NCBI GenBank assembly: GCA_041669745.1
Contig: JBAYAO010000018.1
Span: forward strand, 1-19,351
DNA: 19,351 bases
Direction: 5' to 3'
From: JBAZDV01 sp041669745
GTDB taxonomy: Archaea; Thermoplasmatota; Thermoplasmata; Methanomassiliicoccales; Methanomethylophilaceae
In this document: positions 1 through 6,780 of the stretch, piece by piece
How positions within the stretch are numbered: position 1 is the stretch's first letter
How the letters are laid out: the number at the start of each line of letters is the position of its first letter
Notes under the pieces: generated by a model
What the model saw: only the letters and a program-made list of their open reading frames with translations
Database searches by the model: none
What the model was told of the DNA's origin: nothing
Program-made: the position numbers and the translations under genes

Positions 1-458
1 CCTATCCTTCCCGCTGTAAGCATCTCACAGCAAAATCTCTATCGCTTGTAAAGTATATAAATGTTTCCACAGACCGCTTAAGATAGGGTTTTTCTAGGTA
101 GGATGGAGAGGGAAATGCTTTTTCAGTAAAATGTTCAAAAGTATAAAGATAACTATTACATATATATTATATAAAAGAGTCTAATAAAGTTTACCTTACT
201 ACTTTACTTTCACGCACACACACACATAAACATTACATAAGAAAGAATACTAGATATATTACTAACTAAAGTAAAACTAAATAAATTAAAAAAACAAAAA
301 GCGTAATATAATTATTATTAAGGAAGGAACCACCCCACTACGAGAAGCCATCCCCTTATAATAAAGTATATATAATTGCGTGCGTATCTCCGCCATATGA
401 GACAAAACATGACCTCGCATACAAAACAAACAGAAAGCAATCTTATAGAGGTCTGCAG
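1..458. other. AT-rich non-coding left region (possible origin/promoter region)
   Basis: I see no convincing gene here. The stretch from about 120 to 320 is very AT-rich, with TATA-like runs near 54-62, 158-176 and 367-377, a short CA repeat at about 211-226, and an 8-bp inverted repeat of TTTACTTT (203-210) with AAAGTAAA (268-275). It lies directly before a replicative helicase, so an origin or a strong early promoter region is plausible. That role is inferred from composition and position only; no initiator-protein repeats could be recognised. It could also simply be the end of the assembled sequence. Confidence 0.4.
367..377 (+). promoter_or_regulatory. Candidate TATA box for the helicase operon
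   Basis: TATATATAATT is a reasonable archaeal TATA box. Transcription would start about 25-30 nt later, near 395-402, giving a leader of roughly 60 nt that contains the site AGAGGT at 447-452, 6 nt before the helicase ATG. Other AT-rich TATA-like runs lie upstream (158-176, 54-62), so the choice is uncertain. Confidence 0.35.
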
Positions 459-1895
459 ATGATATACGATTTCGCTTCAAAGGATGAAGACACTCGCATA
501 ACGCAGATAAACATGCACGGAAGGCCCGTTCTCAATGTAGGGAAGGTCATAGAGCAGTACTCGGATGTATGCTACACCGAACCAAAGTCCGGCAAGACCT
601 ATGTCTTCGATGGTGTTGCTTACCGCGAAGTTCCTATTTATGAGATGGAGTCCGAGATATTCGCAAGAGCGAGAGCAGAAGGCGTATCTGTAATCTCCTT
701 AGCGACATGGAGAGAGATCGAGAAGAATGTGGGGTTAGCTAACTTTACTTCGGGCTTGGAGAAGACACCTCCTAACATTGCCTGTTTTCTTGACGGTGTA
801 GTTGATCTCAATGCCGAGGAATTAGAGATAACAGACCACGGAGACCCCAGATACTTTACCACAGAGAAGCTTAACATACATTCCTCTGACGTATTAAAGT
901 ATCTCCAGCATCCCGAAGATATTCCTGAGGGTGCTTTACATTTATTTGAGATGATGCCTCAAGAGGACGATTACAAAGTTCTGATGGAGTGTATAGGATG
1001 TTTTCTATTCGATAGGGCGAGACAGTTCGCACCTATTTTATACGTGTACGGTGAGGGTGGGTCGGGTAAGACTCATATCGGAAATGTTTTGTACAAACTG
1101 CTGGGAGAGAGAGCGAGCCCTAATGGATTACCTCAGAAAGAGACATCGAACTTCAATCTCAGTTACGCTTTTAAGAACCTTATTCTCGTTGACGAGGTCA
1201 AAGGGGGAACTTTATCCGACTTCGCATTTAACGAACTCAAAAAACTCACGTCGGCAACGCCATACCACATTAATCCCAAAGGTAAGGAAGGTTTCATCGT
1301 TCAAGCCAATGAGAAGCCTATGGTATACATGACATCCAACGATCGCCCCAACTTCAAACTTGATTCTGGAGTGGACAGACGTTTCCGCGTCATTCGTACA
1401 GCCGGTGGAAAGATTGACGACACTACATATAAAGCATGGTGTACCGATGAATTTGCAGCTTGGATGACCAAAGAGGCATTATTGGCTTACAGGCGTGTAT
1501 GCAAGCGCAAAGAGATCATTAGGAATACAGCGACAATCAGCATCGCAAAGGGAGCGAGCAATTCCGTAGTATCCTTCTGGATGGAAGAGGTCGAAGGATT
1601 GCAGACCAGAGAAGATGTACGCTCATGGCTGTTGTCCACTCCGACACAGATATCTCCGAGGGTCATGCTACAAAAGATACATGACTTCGAGTCCGAATAC
1701 TTCACGAGGGACGGAATGAACTATCAGATAACCGCCAGAACTCTACCCGGGGAGCTGGATAGACTGTATGGGTTGGAATGGGAAAAGAGTACGAAGAGGT
1801 ATCGTGACCTTGATTCGAGGGATTCATACTCAAAAGATGATACAGAGGGGGTGAATTATCGCAATGCGGTCTCTGTCACACATGCACGTACCTAA
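459..1895 (+). CDS. D5-like SF3 replicative helicase (phage/plasmid P4-type primase C-terminal family)
   Basis: This 478-aa protein is a likely hexameric DNA helicase that unwinds viral DNA at the replication fork. Residues about 105-140 (NIACFLDGVVDLN followed by an HGDPRYFTTEKL stretch) match the D5_N region found before the ATPase in P4/D5-type proteins. The SF3 core follows: Walker A GEGGSGKT at 198-205, Walker B LILVDEV at 241-247, a sensor-like MTSNDRP at 291-297, and an arginine finger in DRRF at 306-309. There is no N-terminal archaeo-eukaryotic primase domain, so priming must come from the host or another viral gene. The ATG at 459 follows AGAGGT by 6 nt. The frame is open further upstream but contains no usable start. 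The next gene starts inside its 3' end (32-nt overlap), indicating one operon. Family assignment is secure; the exact role is inferred. Confidence 0.9.
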   Translation: MIYDFASKDEDTRITQINMHGRPVLNVGKVIEQYSDVCYTEPKSGKTYVFDGVAYREVPIYEMESEIFARARAEGVSVISLATWREIEKNVGLANFTSGLEKTPPNIACFLDGVVDLNAEELEITDHGDPRYFTTEKLNIHSSDVLKYLQHPEDIPEGALHLFEMMPQEDDYKVLMECIGCFLFDRARQFAPILYVYGEGGSGKTHIGNVLYKLLGERASPNGLPQKETSNFNLSYAFKNLILVDEVKGGTLSDFAFNELKKLTSATPYHINPKGKEGFIVQANEKPMVYMTSNDRPNFKLDSGVDRRFRVIRTAGGKIDDTTYKAWCTDEFAAWMTKEALLAYRRVCKRKEIIRNTATISIAKGASNSVVSFWMEEVEGLQTREDVRSWLLSTPTQISPRVMLQKIHDFESEYFTRDGMNYQITARTLPGELDRLYGLEWEKSTKRYRDLDSRDSYSKDDTEGVNYRNAVSVTHART

Positions 1896-2328
1896 TTGGG
1901 ATGAACTTTACTACTGCATGATGGTGGAGTCTATGAACGGTTATCTTCCCAGATTGATCGGGGTAGGCTCTAGTATCATTGAGGCAAAGAGGCAAGCATT
2001 GAAGAACATCGACAAATACTTCTACGTAACGGAGGCGGAAGTGGCTGCGATTCAATGTATTGCTCTCAATGAATTCACAATGTTGCATCGCAATTCAAAG
2101 GCCACGTTAAAACTAACGCTTAAATATTGCGATTACAAGACCTACCTCTACTCAAAAGATGTGGGAATTGAGAAAGTGTTATGTACTTTATCACCCTACA
2201 CAATTCAAAGTGTTGCATTATTTGCAGGAGTTCGCGCAGACTATGACGAAGAAAATAGAAGAAAACAGCATCCAAACGCAAAATCTGGATACAGAAGCAA
2301 GCGTAGACCAAAACCTGATCTTGAATGA
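1864..2328 (+). CDS. Hypothetical small protein with basic tail
   Basis: This 154-aa protein has no family I recognise. The ATG at 1864 is preceded by a strong ribosome site, GAGGGGGTGA at 1845-1854, 9 nt upstream, so translation is likely even though the gene overlaps the helicase by 32 nt and the RadA start by up to 86 nt. Residues about 15-53 (ELYYCMMVESMNGYLPRL, then EAKRQALKNIDKYF) vaguely recall the strand-strand-helix start of HicB-like or dsRNA-binding folds, but this is too weak for a call. The C-terminus (about 131-151) is rich in Arg, Lys and Pro, suggesting nucleic-acid contact. Its place between helicase and recombinase suggests an accessory replication or recombination role, which is inference. 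Confidence 0.65.
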   Translation: MRSLSHMHVPNWDELYYCMMVESMNGYLPRLIGVGSSIIEAKRQALKNIDKYFYVTEAEVAAIQCIALNEFTMLHRNSKATLKLTLKYCDYKTYLYSKDVGIEKVLCTLSPYTIQSVALFAGVRADYDEENRRKQHPNAKSGYRSKRRPKPDLE

Positions 2329-3307
2329 CCTAATGAGAGTGAAGGGGGTGGGAGCAGTTCAGGCGGAGAAGCTCTATAACGCCCAGATTTATTCGGTAGA
2401 ACAATTGGCCGCAATGCCTGTCGGGGAATTGATGGATAGGACAGGATTCGCAAAGAAAGCAGTGGAGACACTTCAACAGAGTGCCCGTCCTCTATGCGAT
2501 TTCGGAGAGATCGTTGATGCTACCGAGAGATTGAAAGAGGAGAACGACTCCATATTCCTAAGCACCGGCAGTGCCCAATTCGATGAACTTATCGGAGGAG
2601 GATACCCGATAGGTCTTATCACTGAGATTCACGCTAAAGACGGTGTAGGCAAGACACAAGCAGTATTCACGGCATCGGTTATGGCTACTTTACCTATATC
2701 GGAGGGTGGGCTTGACGGAGATGTGATGTATATCGACACCGAAGGTACTTTCTCAGCCAAAAGGATAAAAGAGATATCTGACGCACGTAAGCTCGACACC
2801 GATAAAGTATTGTCACGTATTCACTGCATACGTGTAGTGAGCGCGGCTCAACAGGTTCTGGTCATGGATAAGGTCAATGAGGTCTCCTCTAAGCTCAATA
2901 TCAAGCTGATCGTGGTGGATTCGGTCATTGCTACATTCAGAGCAGACTTTGCTGGCGGTAGACAGATTCTTCCCGAAAGACAGGGACTTCTCAACAAACA
3001 TCTGACATCTCTCAAGCAGTTCGCAAAGAATCACAAGGCAGTTATCATCTGTACTAACCAAATGTCCGCAAATCCCGATGCAGGTATGTTTATGGCAGAC
3101 TCTCAGCCTGTCGGTGGATTGGTGCTGGGGCATAACTGTGCGATACGCATCGGCATCAGAAAGGGGAAAGCAGGAACAAGGGTCATTCGTCTTGAGAAAA
3201 GCAATACCAGAGCTACAGGCGAGTGCGTCGTTGAACTTTTGGACAAGGGAATATGCGACAAGAAGGCATCGAAGAGTATAAATACTTCGAGTGGCATTGA
3301 GGATTGA
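2243..3307 (+). CDS. radA: RadA-family (archaeal RecA/Rad51) recombinase
   Basis: This 354-aa protein is a virus-encoded strand-exchange ATPase for recombination-linked replication or repair. Residues about 31-80 form the N-terminal helix-hairpin-helix domain typical of RadA (GVGAVQAEKLYNAQIYSVEQL). The core has TGSAQFDELIGGG at 108-120, Walker A AKDGVGKT at 131-138 (the common GEFGSGKT is altered but fits the consensus), IDTEGTF at 164-170, Walker B LIVVDS at 222-227, the FRADFAGG...LPERQGLLNKHL block from 232, and an L2/ATP-cap region from TNQMSANPD to QPVGGLVLGH (271-297). The start is uncertain. ATG 2243 has GGAG at 2227-2230 with a long 12-nt spacer and overlaps the previous gene by 86 nt. 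ATG 2333 would avoid the overlap but lacks a ribosome site and would begin at the HhH domain. Length is typical of RadA. Confidence 0.93.
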   Translation: MTKKIEENSIQTQNLDTEASVDQNLILNDLMRVKGVGAVQAEKLYNAQIYSVEQLAAMPVGELMDRTGFAKKAVETLQQSARPLCDFGEIVDATERLKEENDSIFLSTGSAQFDELIGGGYPIGLITEIHAKDGVGKTQAVFTASVMATLPISEGGLDGDVMYIDTEGTFSAKRIKEISDARKLDTDKVLSRIHCIRVVSAAQQVLVMDKVNEVSSKLNIKLIVVDSVIATFRADFAGGRQILPERQGLLNKHLTSLKQFAKNHKAVIICTNQMSANPDAGMFMADSQPVGGLVLGHNCAIRIGIRKGKAGTRVIRLEKSNTRATGECVVELLDKGICDKKASKSINTSSGIED

Positions 3308-3312
3308 TAACT

Positions 3313-3876
3313 ATGAAAGGCAGAGTCCAATCAAGATGGTATATCTCGGCACAGGATGCCGAATTGCTTGCACCTACGAAAAGAACATATTGGCTTCAAT
3401 GCATGGACGGTGAGAGAAGTTTCATCGAATATGCGCAGAAGGAAGACAGAGCACCCTGTACAAAGCCTCTGGATGTCGAAGTGAACCTTCCTATGGGAAG
3501 ATATTGCTTCGGATGCGGAGATAAACAGGTCATCTCTCCAGATACCGGCAGGACTGTCCAGCAGAAAGTATGGTTCTATGTCCAGAAAGACGGTTTCCAT
3601 GTGTGCAAGTATGGTGAACTTCCCTCATTCGAGGACCTTATACCATTTGACGAGACAGATGAAGAGATTTCCAATTCCGAATGTATCTCTCCAAACAATC
3701 AAAACAATTCAAACGGCACTTATGTGCCTGTTATCGGAAGTCTCTTCTGCGGAATGTATGAGGACATCAGGATTTCCTCCGATTCGTGTCCCGATTGCAA
3801 GCTTCGTAGCGATGCAACGAACATGGATTGTGAGAATTGCCTGCTTTCCTATCAGCTTTTCAGAAAGATCGAATGA
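3313..3876 (+). CDS. Cys-rich putative zinc-binding protein, unknown function
   Basis: This 187-aa protein is not one I recognise. The ATG at 3313 follows the RadA stop by 5 nt and has GAGG at 3299-3302 as a ribosome site; a TTG nine bases upstream is less likely. It has two cysteine groups: CFGC at 65-68, and a C-terminal set C146, C159-x2-C162, C173-x2-C176 that looks like a treble-clef or zinc-knuckle arrangement. The N-terminal part (about 1-100) appears beta-rich with several aromatic residues (RYCFGCGDKQ, KVWFYVQKDGFHVCKYG). A polar Asn/Ser-rich linker lies at about 118-136. As last gene of the replication block, before a terminator-like hairpin, it may bind single-stranded DNA or RNA; this is inference. 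Confidence 0.7.
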   Translation: MKGRVQSRWYISAQDAELLAPTKRTYWLQCMDGERSFIEYAQKEDRAPCTKPLDVEVNLPMGRYCFGCGDKQVISPDTGRTVQQKVWFYVQKDGFHVCKYGELPSFEDLIPFDETDEEISNSECISPNNQNNSNGTYVPVIGSLFCGMYEDIRISSDSCPDCKLRSDATNMDCENCLLSYQLFRKIE

Positions 3877-3880
3877 AACT

Positions 3881-3905
3881 GAGGGGTTCAATCCCCTCTC
3901 TTTAA
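3881..3905 (+). terminator. Hairpin terminator after the replication block
   Basis: A perfect 6-bp stem GAGGGG (3881-3886) / CCCCTC (3893-3898) with loop TTCAAT begins 4 nt after the stop of the preceding gene. It is followed by TCTTTAAA. The T-run merges with the TATA box of the next promoter, so one short stretch may serve both functions. Confidence 0.6.
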
Positions 3906-3910
3906 ATAAC
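3901..3910 (+). promoter_or_regulatory. TATA box, leaderless promoter for the 76-aa zinc ribbon gene
   Basis: TTTAAATAAC matches an archaeal TATA box. Its first base lies 31 nt before the ATG at 3932, the distance expected if transcription starts at or just before the start codon. No Shine-Dalgarno site precedes that ATG. The same layout is seen at 4999, 10802, 12469(-), 12545 and 13290. Confidence 0.6.
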
Positions 3911-3931
3911 ATCTCCCATCTTGATACCATC

Positions 3932-4162
3932 ATGGAGACCGTAAACGTCATTCAGGCGTACTCTAATGCGATCCTTTGTCCAAATTGCAATCGCATTTAC
4001 AACCCTGAATACCTTCTCAACATGGTTTGTCCGAATTGTGGGGAATATATGACTGAATCTGATGTCGTAATGGCTGTAAATAAGGAAAACAGCTATGATT
4101 ATGCCCTGAAAAAGCAAGCCGCGGTCGAAAAGGCTAATTCGGTCAAAAAGAAAGGTGTCTAA
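3932..4162 (+). CDS. Small zinc-ribbon protein
   Basis: This 76-aa protein carries a CPNC-x13-CPNC zinc ribbon (C16, C19, C33, C36), followed by a charged helical tail (about 50-76). The ATG at 3932 is chosen because it sits 31 nt after a TATA box with no ribosome site, and because the frame upstream overlaps the preceding gene and gives implausible residues. Zinc ribbons of this size in archaea and their viruses often act in transcription or as adaptor modules, but nothing here fixes the function. It begins a short operon with the next two genes; only one base separates its stop from the next start. Confidence 0.7.
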   Translation: METVNVIQAYSNAILCPNCNRIYNPEYLLNMVCPNCGEYMTESDVVMAVNKENSYDYALKKQAAVEKANSVKKKGV

Positions 4163-4163
4163 A

Positions 4164-4523
4164 GTGGCAAATATTCCCGAATTCAGCAGTCCGCGCAGAG
4201 TTGATGATGAAGCGATGGATAAAGCGATTGTTAGAACGTTTCAGGCAGAGAATAAGAGGAGAAGAACTATCGAAGACGATTATCGTCAGGATACTTTATC
4301 TCATGTTCACACCGGTGATTTTCATTATGCACACATTCCCATTGCAGAGATATGGCAAAAGACATATCTAGATAATTTCGGGGAGTTTATAACAGATAAT
4401 GATTGGGTTTGCCCAAGATGCGGAACACGTTATGCGACAGGGTATCCTCCGTTGGAGTGCAATATCTGTCATACGTTGAGTCCGATAGGCGAAATGGTCA
4501 AATATGGAGTGTACAGAAGATGA
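4164..4523 (+). CDS. Zinc-ribbon protein, unknown function
   Basis: This 119-aa protein has a basic, probably helical N-terminal half (about 10-45, with RRR and several Lys) and a C-terminal zinc ribbon CPRC-x12-CNIC (C83, C86, C99, C102). I choose the GTG at 4164 because AAAGGTG (4151-4157) lies 6 nt before it. A GTG at 4155 is in frame but has a poorer ribosome site and would overlap the previous stop. Its stop TGA overlaps the ATG of the next gene (ATGA), so the two are translationally coupled. Function unknown. It is the second zinc ribbon in a row, and these genes sit where a small terminase subunit could be expected, but no helix-turn-helix that would support that is recognisable. Confidence 0.68.
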   Translation: MANIPEFSSPRRVDDEAMDKAIVRTFQAENKRRRTIEDDYRQDTLSHVHTGDFHYAHIPIAEIWQKTYLDNFGEFITDNDWVCPRCGTRYATGYPPLECNICHTLSPIGEMVKYGVYRR

Positions 4524-4954
4524 TCTTCGACATAACGCGCTCAAATGAGCAGAACGTGGAAAGAATTATATCTGAAGAGGAAGTTCCCCAAGAAGAAGGT
4601 GAGATGGTGAAGTATATTATCGCTAAGAAACCAATTGAATCCAGCATCATCAGGACAATAGATTGTCTCGGAGCTGTTATCGCAAAGGAATATAAATACA
4701 AATTCATTTCGACAGAGCATTATTGGATAGGGCGCATTCCCGATGCCGTAGGAGATGCAAGAGCTGCCAAGAAGTTCTTTGCTACTTATGGTCAGGTACT
4801 TGTCTCTGAAAAGGACAGGTACGATATCGGAGAGGCGCAAGAAGCCTATCACAAGATGCTAGTGGATGGCATCGAGATGGGCAACGGAGCATTGATATAT
4901 GCATTAGGTCAATTCGCTGTTTCCTATGACATTTTCGATACACCGAAGCTCTGA
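4520..4954 (+). CDS. Hypothetical protein upstream of portal
   Basis: This 144-aa protein overlaps the previous stop by 4 nt (ATGA), which fixes the start at 4520. It begins with an acidic segment (EEEVPQEEGEM, about 19-29) and continues into a mixed alpha/beta region with many aromatic residues (KEYKYKF, EHYWIG, YDIGEAQEAYHKML). I see no cysteine motif, membrane segment or known catalytic signature. It is probably a virion or packaging-associated protein, because it is the last gene before the portal, but this rests on position only. Confidence 0.6.
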   Translation: MIFDITRSNEQNVERIISEEEVPQEEGEMVKYIIAKKPIESSIIRTIDCLGAVIAKEYKYKFISTEHYWIGRIPDAVGDARAAKKFFATYGQVLVSEKDRYDIGEAQEAYHKMLVDGIEMGNGALIYALGQFAVSYDIFDTPKL

Positions 4955-4960
4955 CAATCA

Positions 4961-4976
4961 AATTCTTTTAATATCA
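4961..4976 (+). promoter_or_regulatory. Leaderless promoter for the portal gene (16-nt repeated element, copy 1)
   Basis: AATTCTTTTAATATCA occurs here and again, identically, at 13255-13270. The TTTTAATA core starts 33 nt before the portal ATG at 4999. There is no ribosome-binding site between the core and the ATG. This is the presumed start of the head operon transcript. Confidence 0.65.
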
Positions 4977-4998
4977 TCGGTATCTAAGATAGTCTTAG

Positions 4999-6780
4999 AT
5001 GCCAATTTATTCTCTTTTCAGTTCCGAGGACGCGGTCAAAGATGCGGACATGATCTCGTATGCTCCGTTCCAATCCAAACCGAACAGCTTAGCATTGCCC
5101 TCACAGAGAGTGAATAACATCGCTGACAGCGGACTGGATACAACTCTGGTCAATATTCCCGCACCCAAGAATCTCGATTACAAGTACAAAGATTCATCCT
5201 ATTTCTCAGCCCTGTACAGAATGGCATCATATTACTTCTACAATTGTTCAGTCCTTTCCACATCTATCATTAGGATATCAACCGAAACCGTTCGCAGAGG
5301 ATATGAATGGGTTCCCAAATTTAATTCCAAGTGTCCTAAATGTAGTACACAATTTCCTAAATCGGTCACTAAATGTTCTGTATGCGGATTCCAAGGCAGA
5401 TTCATAAAACCAGACGTTACACAGCAAAAGATCCTTACTAATTGGGAAGGCGGTTCTCTTTTAGACAAAGTGAATAAGTACGGATGGGATTTGGAGATGT
5501 TGGCAACATCGTATATCACACTGTTGCTCACTTACAATCAACCGGTCATTCTGTGCAAATCTGTTTACATTGCAGACAAACATGGATTGATATCAGACGA
5601 AATACCCCAAGAGTTCATACCCGTAGCACCTGCATCGGCAAGAATGATCTACGATGAACGTGGACAGCCCGGAGACGGAACGGGATTCTGCATCTTCGAG
5701 AGGAATAAGGCTGTTATGATGGAGGGTGTTATCAAGGATACAGGATACGAACCTCTGACCGGCCATAAGATATACCCCGCAAGATGGTGTATGTCCGAAG
5801 ACCTTACAGGACAAGGCGACGGAGCTTATTATGCGGAACAGGAGATATTCACCACCACTTATGGTGTGACCTCTATCAACTATGGATTGCCTCTCTCTAT
5901 GCTTATCGCAACTGAGATAAAGGCATGGATAGCAGCCTCCCTCCGTTTGGAAAAATATTATACCACAGGACACCCCCAAGGTATTTTTGTCATTTCAGGT
6001 ATCGCACCCGATGCGTTTGCTACGGTCAAACGTTCAGTCGAAGTGCAGATGAAATCCGATCCATATTCAATGCCTATGTTGGGTATTCCTCCGGCTCAAG
6101 ATAGGCTGAATGTGGCGAAATGGATACCATTCAGCGATAACCCCACACAGCAGATGATTACTGTCATGGATGCTCTTAAAGAGCGTATTGCGTCTATCTT
6201 CGGTATTCCCGGTCTCGCTATCGGTGACATCAACTCTATGAAAGGTAACGCAAACGAACAGCATCAGATAGCTATCCTTGACCGTACTCTCAATGCGGTG
6301 CGTAAAAAAGTCAATGCTCTCTTTGCATTCATTCTGTCTAAATATCCTCAGATTACAGATTGGGATCTCAGACTTGTAGAGCCTCCTGACGGACAGTCTA
6401 AAGATGAAGAGGATGAACGCAACAAGCGTTATCAGAATGCGCTTCTCCTTCAACAGATGGGATTCGAGATAATCTCTCAGCAAGATGGTGTCATCGAAGT
6501 ATCTGCAACACCTCGCAGTTACGACCCAATCAAAGCACTTACGGATAACATGCTCAAAGATGGAGACAATACTAATAATTCCACGGCAGACCCCGATAGT
6601 TCAATGAGATGGAAACGTTCACCATCAGACCTTATGGATAAGCCCAATGAGCCTTCAAAGACCTTTGCACCGCAGGACGCAGTGGAGGATGCAACCAAAT
6701 CCTTAAATTACACCGTTTCTGTGGATACAATCGCAAGGTTGATAGATGCAATTGCTAAGAACGGAGGGTCGGTATTATGA
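4999..6780 (+). CDS. Portal protein with an inserted zinc ribbon
   Basis: This 593-aa protein is the likely dodecameric portal at the capsid vertex, through which DNA is packaged and ejected. The order of features is portal-like: N-terminal segment (residues about 60-105) with helical YFSALYRMASYYFYNCSVL then RISTETVRRGYEW; a zinc ribbon CPKC-x10-CSVC (C112, C115, C126, C129); a central clip/stem region (about 180-330); a long helix-rich wing with DALKERIASIFGIPGLAIGDI (about 393-413), which is the typical portal 'ia..fgiP..ll' region; then ANEQHQIAILDRTLNAVRKKV; and a charged C-terminal tail (about 545-593). The start fits a TATA box 33 nt upstream. The stop overlaps the next start (ATGA), and a GGAGGG site for the next gene lies inside it. 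Assignment rests on overall pattern and gene order; I could not compare it with databases. Confidence 0.85.
   Translation: MPIYSLFSSEDAVKDADMISYAPFQSKPNSLALPSQRVNNIADSGLDTTLVNIPAPKNLDYKYKDSSYFSALYRMASYYFYNCSVLSTSIIRISTETVRRGYEWVPKFNSKCPKCSTQFPKSVTKCSVCGFQGRFIKPDVTQQKILTNWEGGSLLDKVNKYGWDLEMLATSYITLLLTYNQPVILCKSVYIADKHGLISDEIPQEFIPVAPASARMIYDERGQPGDGTGFCIFERNKAVMMEGVIKDTGYEPLTGHKIYPARWCMSEDLTGQGDGAYYAEQEIFTTTYGVTSINYGLPLSMLIATEIKAWIAASLRLEKYYTTGHPQGIFVISGIAPDAFATVKRSVEVQMKSDPYSMPMLGIPPAQDRLNVAKWIPFSDNPTQQMITVMDALKERIASIFGIPGLAIGDINSMKGNANEQHQIAILDRTLNAVRKKVNALFAFILSKYPQITDWDLRLVEPPDGQSKDEEDERNKRYQNALLLQQMGFEIISQQDGVIEVSATPRSYDPIKALTDNMLKDGDNTNNSTADPDSSMRWKRSPSDLMDKPNEPSKTFAPQDAVEDATKSLNYTVSVDTIARLIDAIAKNGGSVL

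Noticed and set aside
211..226. CA dinucleotide run as a regulatory repeat
   Set aside because: Only about six or seven units, with no related copies; could be chance in a low-complexity region.
203..275. 8-bp inverted repeat TTTACTTT / AAAGTAAA as an origin element
   Set aside because: AT-rich and short; such matches are expected often in this composition, so it is only mentioned in the region entry.
286..480. Minus-strand 64-codon open frame in the left region
   Set aside because: Low-complexity translation ending in Ile/Leu/Phe from an AT-rich stretch; its 5' end lies in the helicase gene and it has no clear promoter or ribosome site.
1864..2328. HicB-like antitoxin identity for the 154-aa protein
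   Set aside because: Only a loose resemblance in one 40-residue segment, and no HicA partner gene adjacent.
3578..3931. N-terminal extension of the 76-aa zinc-ribbon gene back to 3578
   Set aside because: It lies out of frame on top of the preceding Cys-rich gene; the TATA box at 3901 and the terminator hairpin place the true start at 3932.
4403..4519. N-terminal extension of the gene ending at 4954
   Set aside because: It overlaps the zinc-ribbon part of the preceding gene; the ATGA overlap at 4520 is a normal coupled start.
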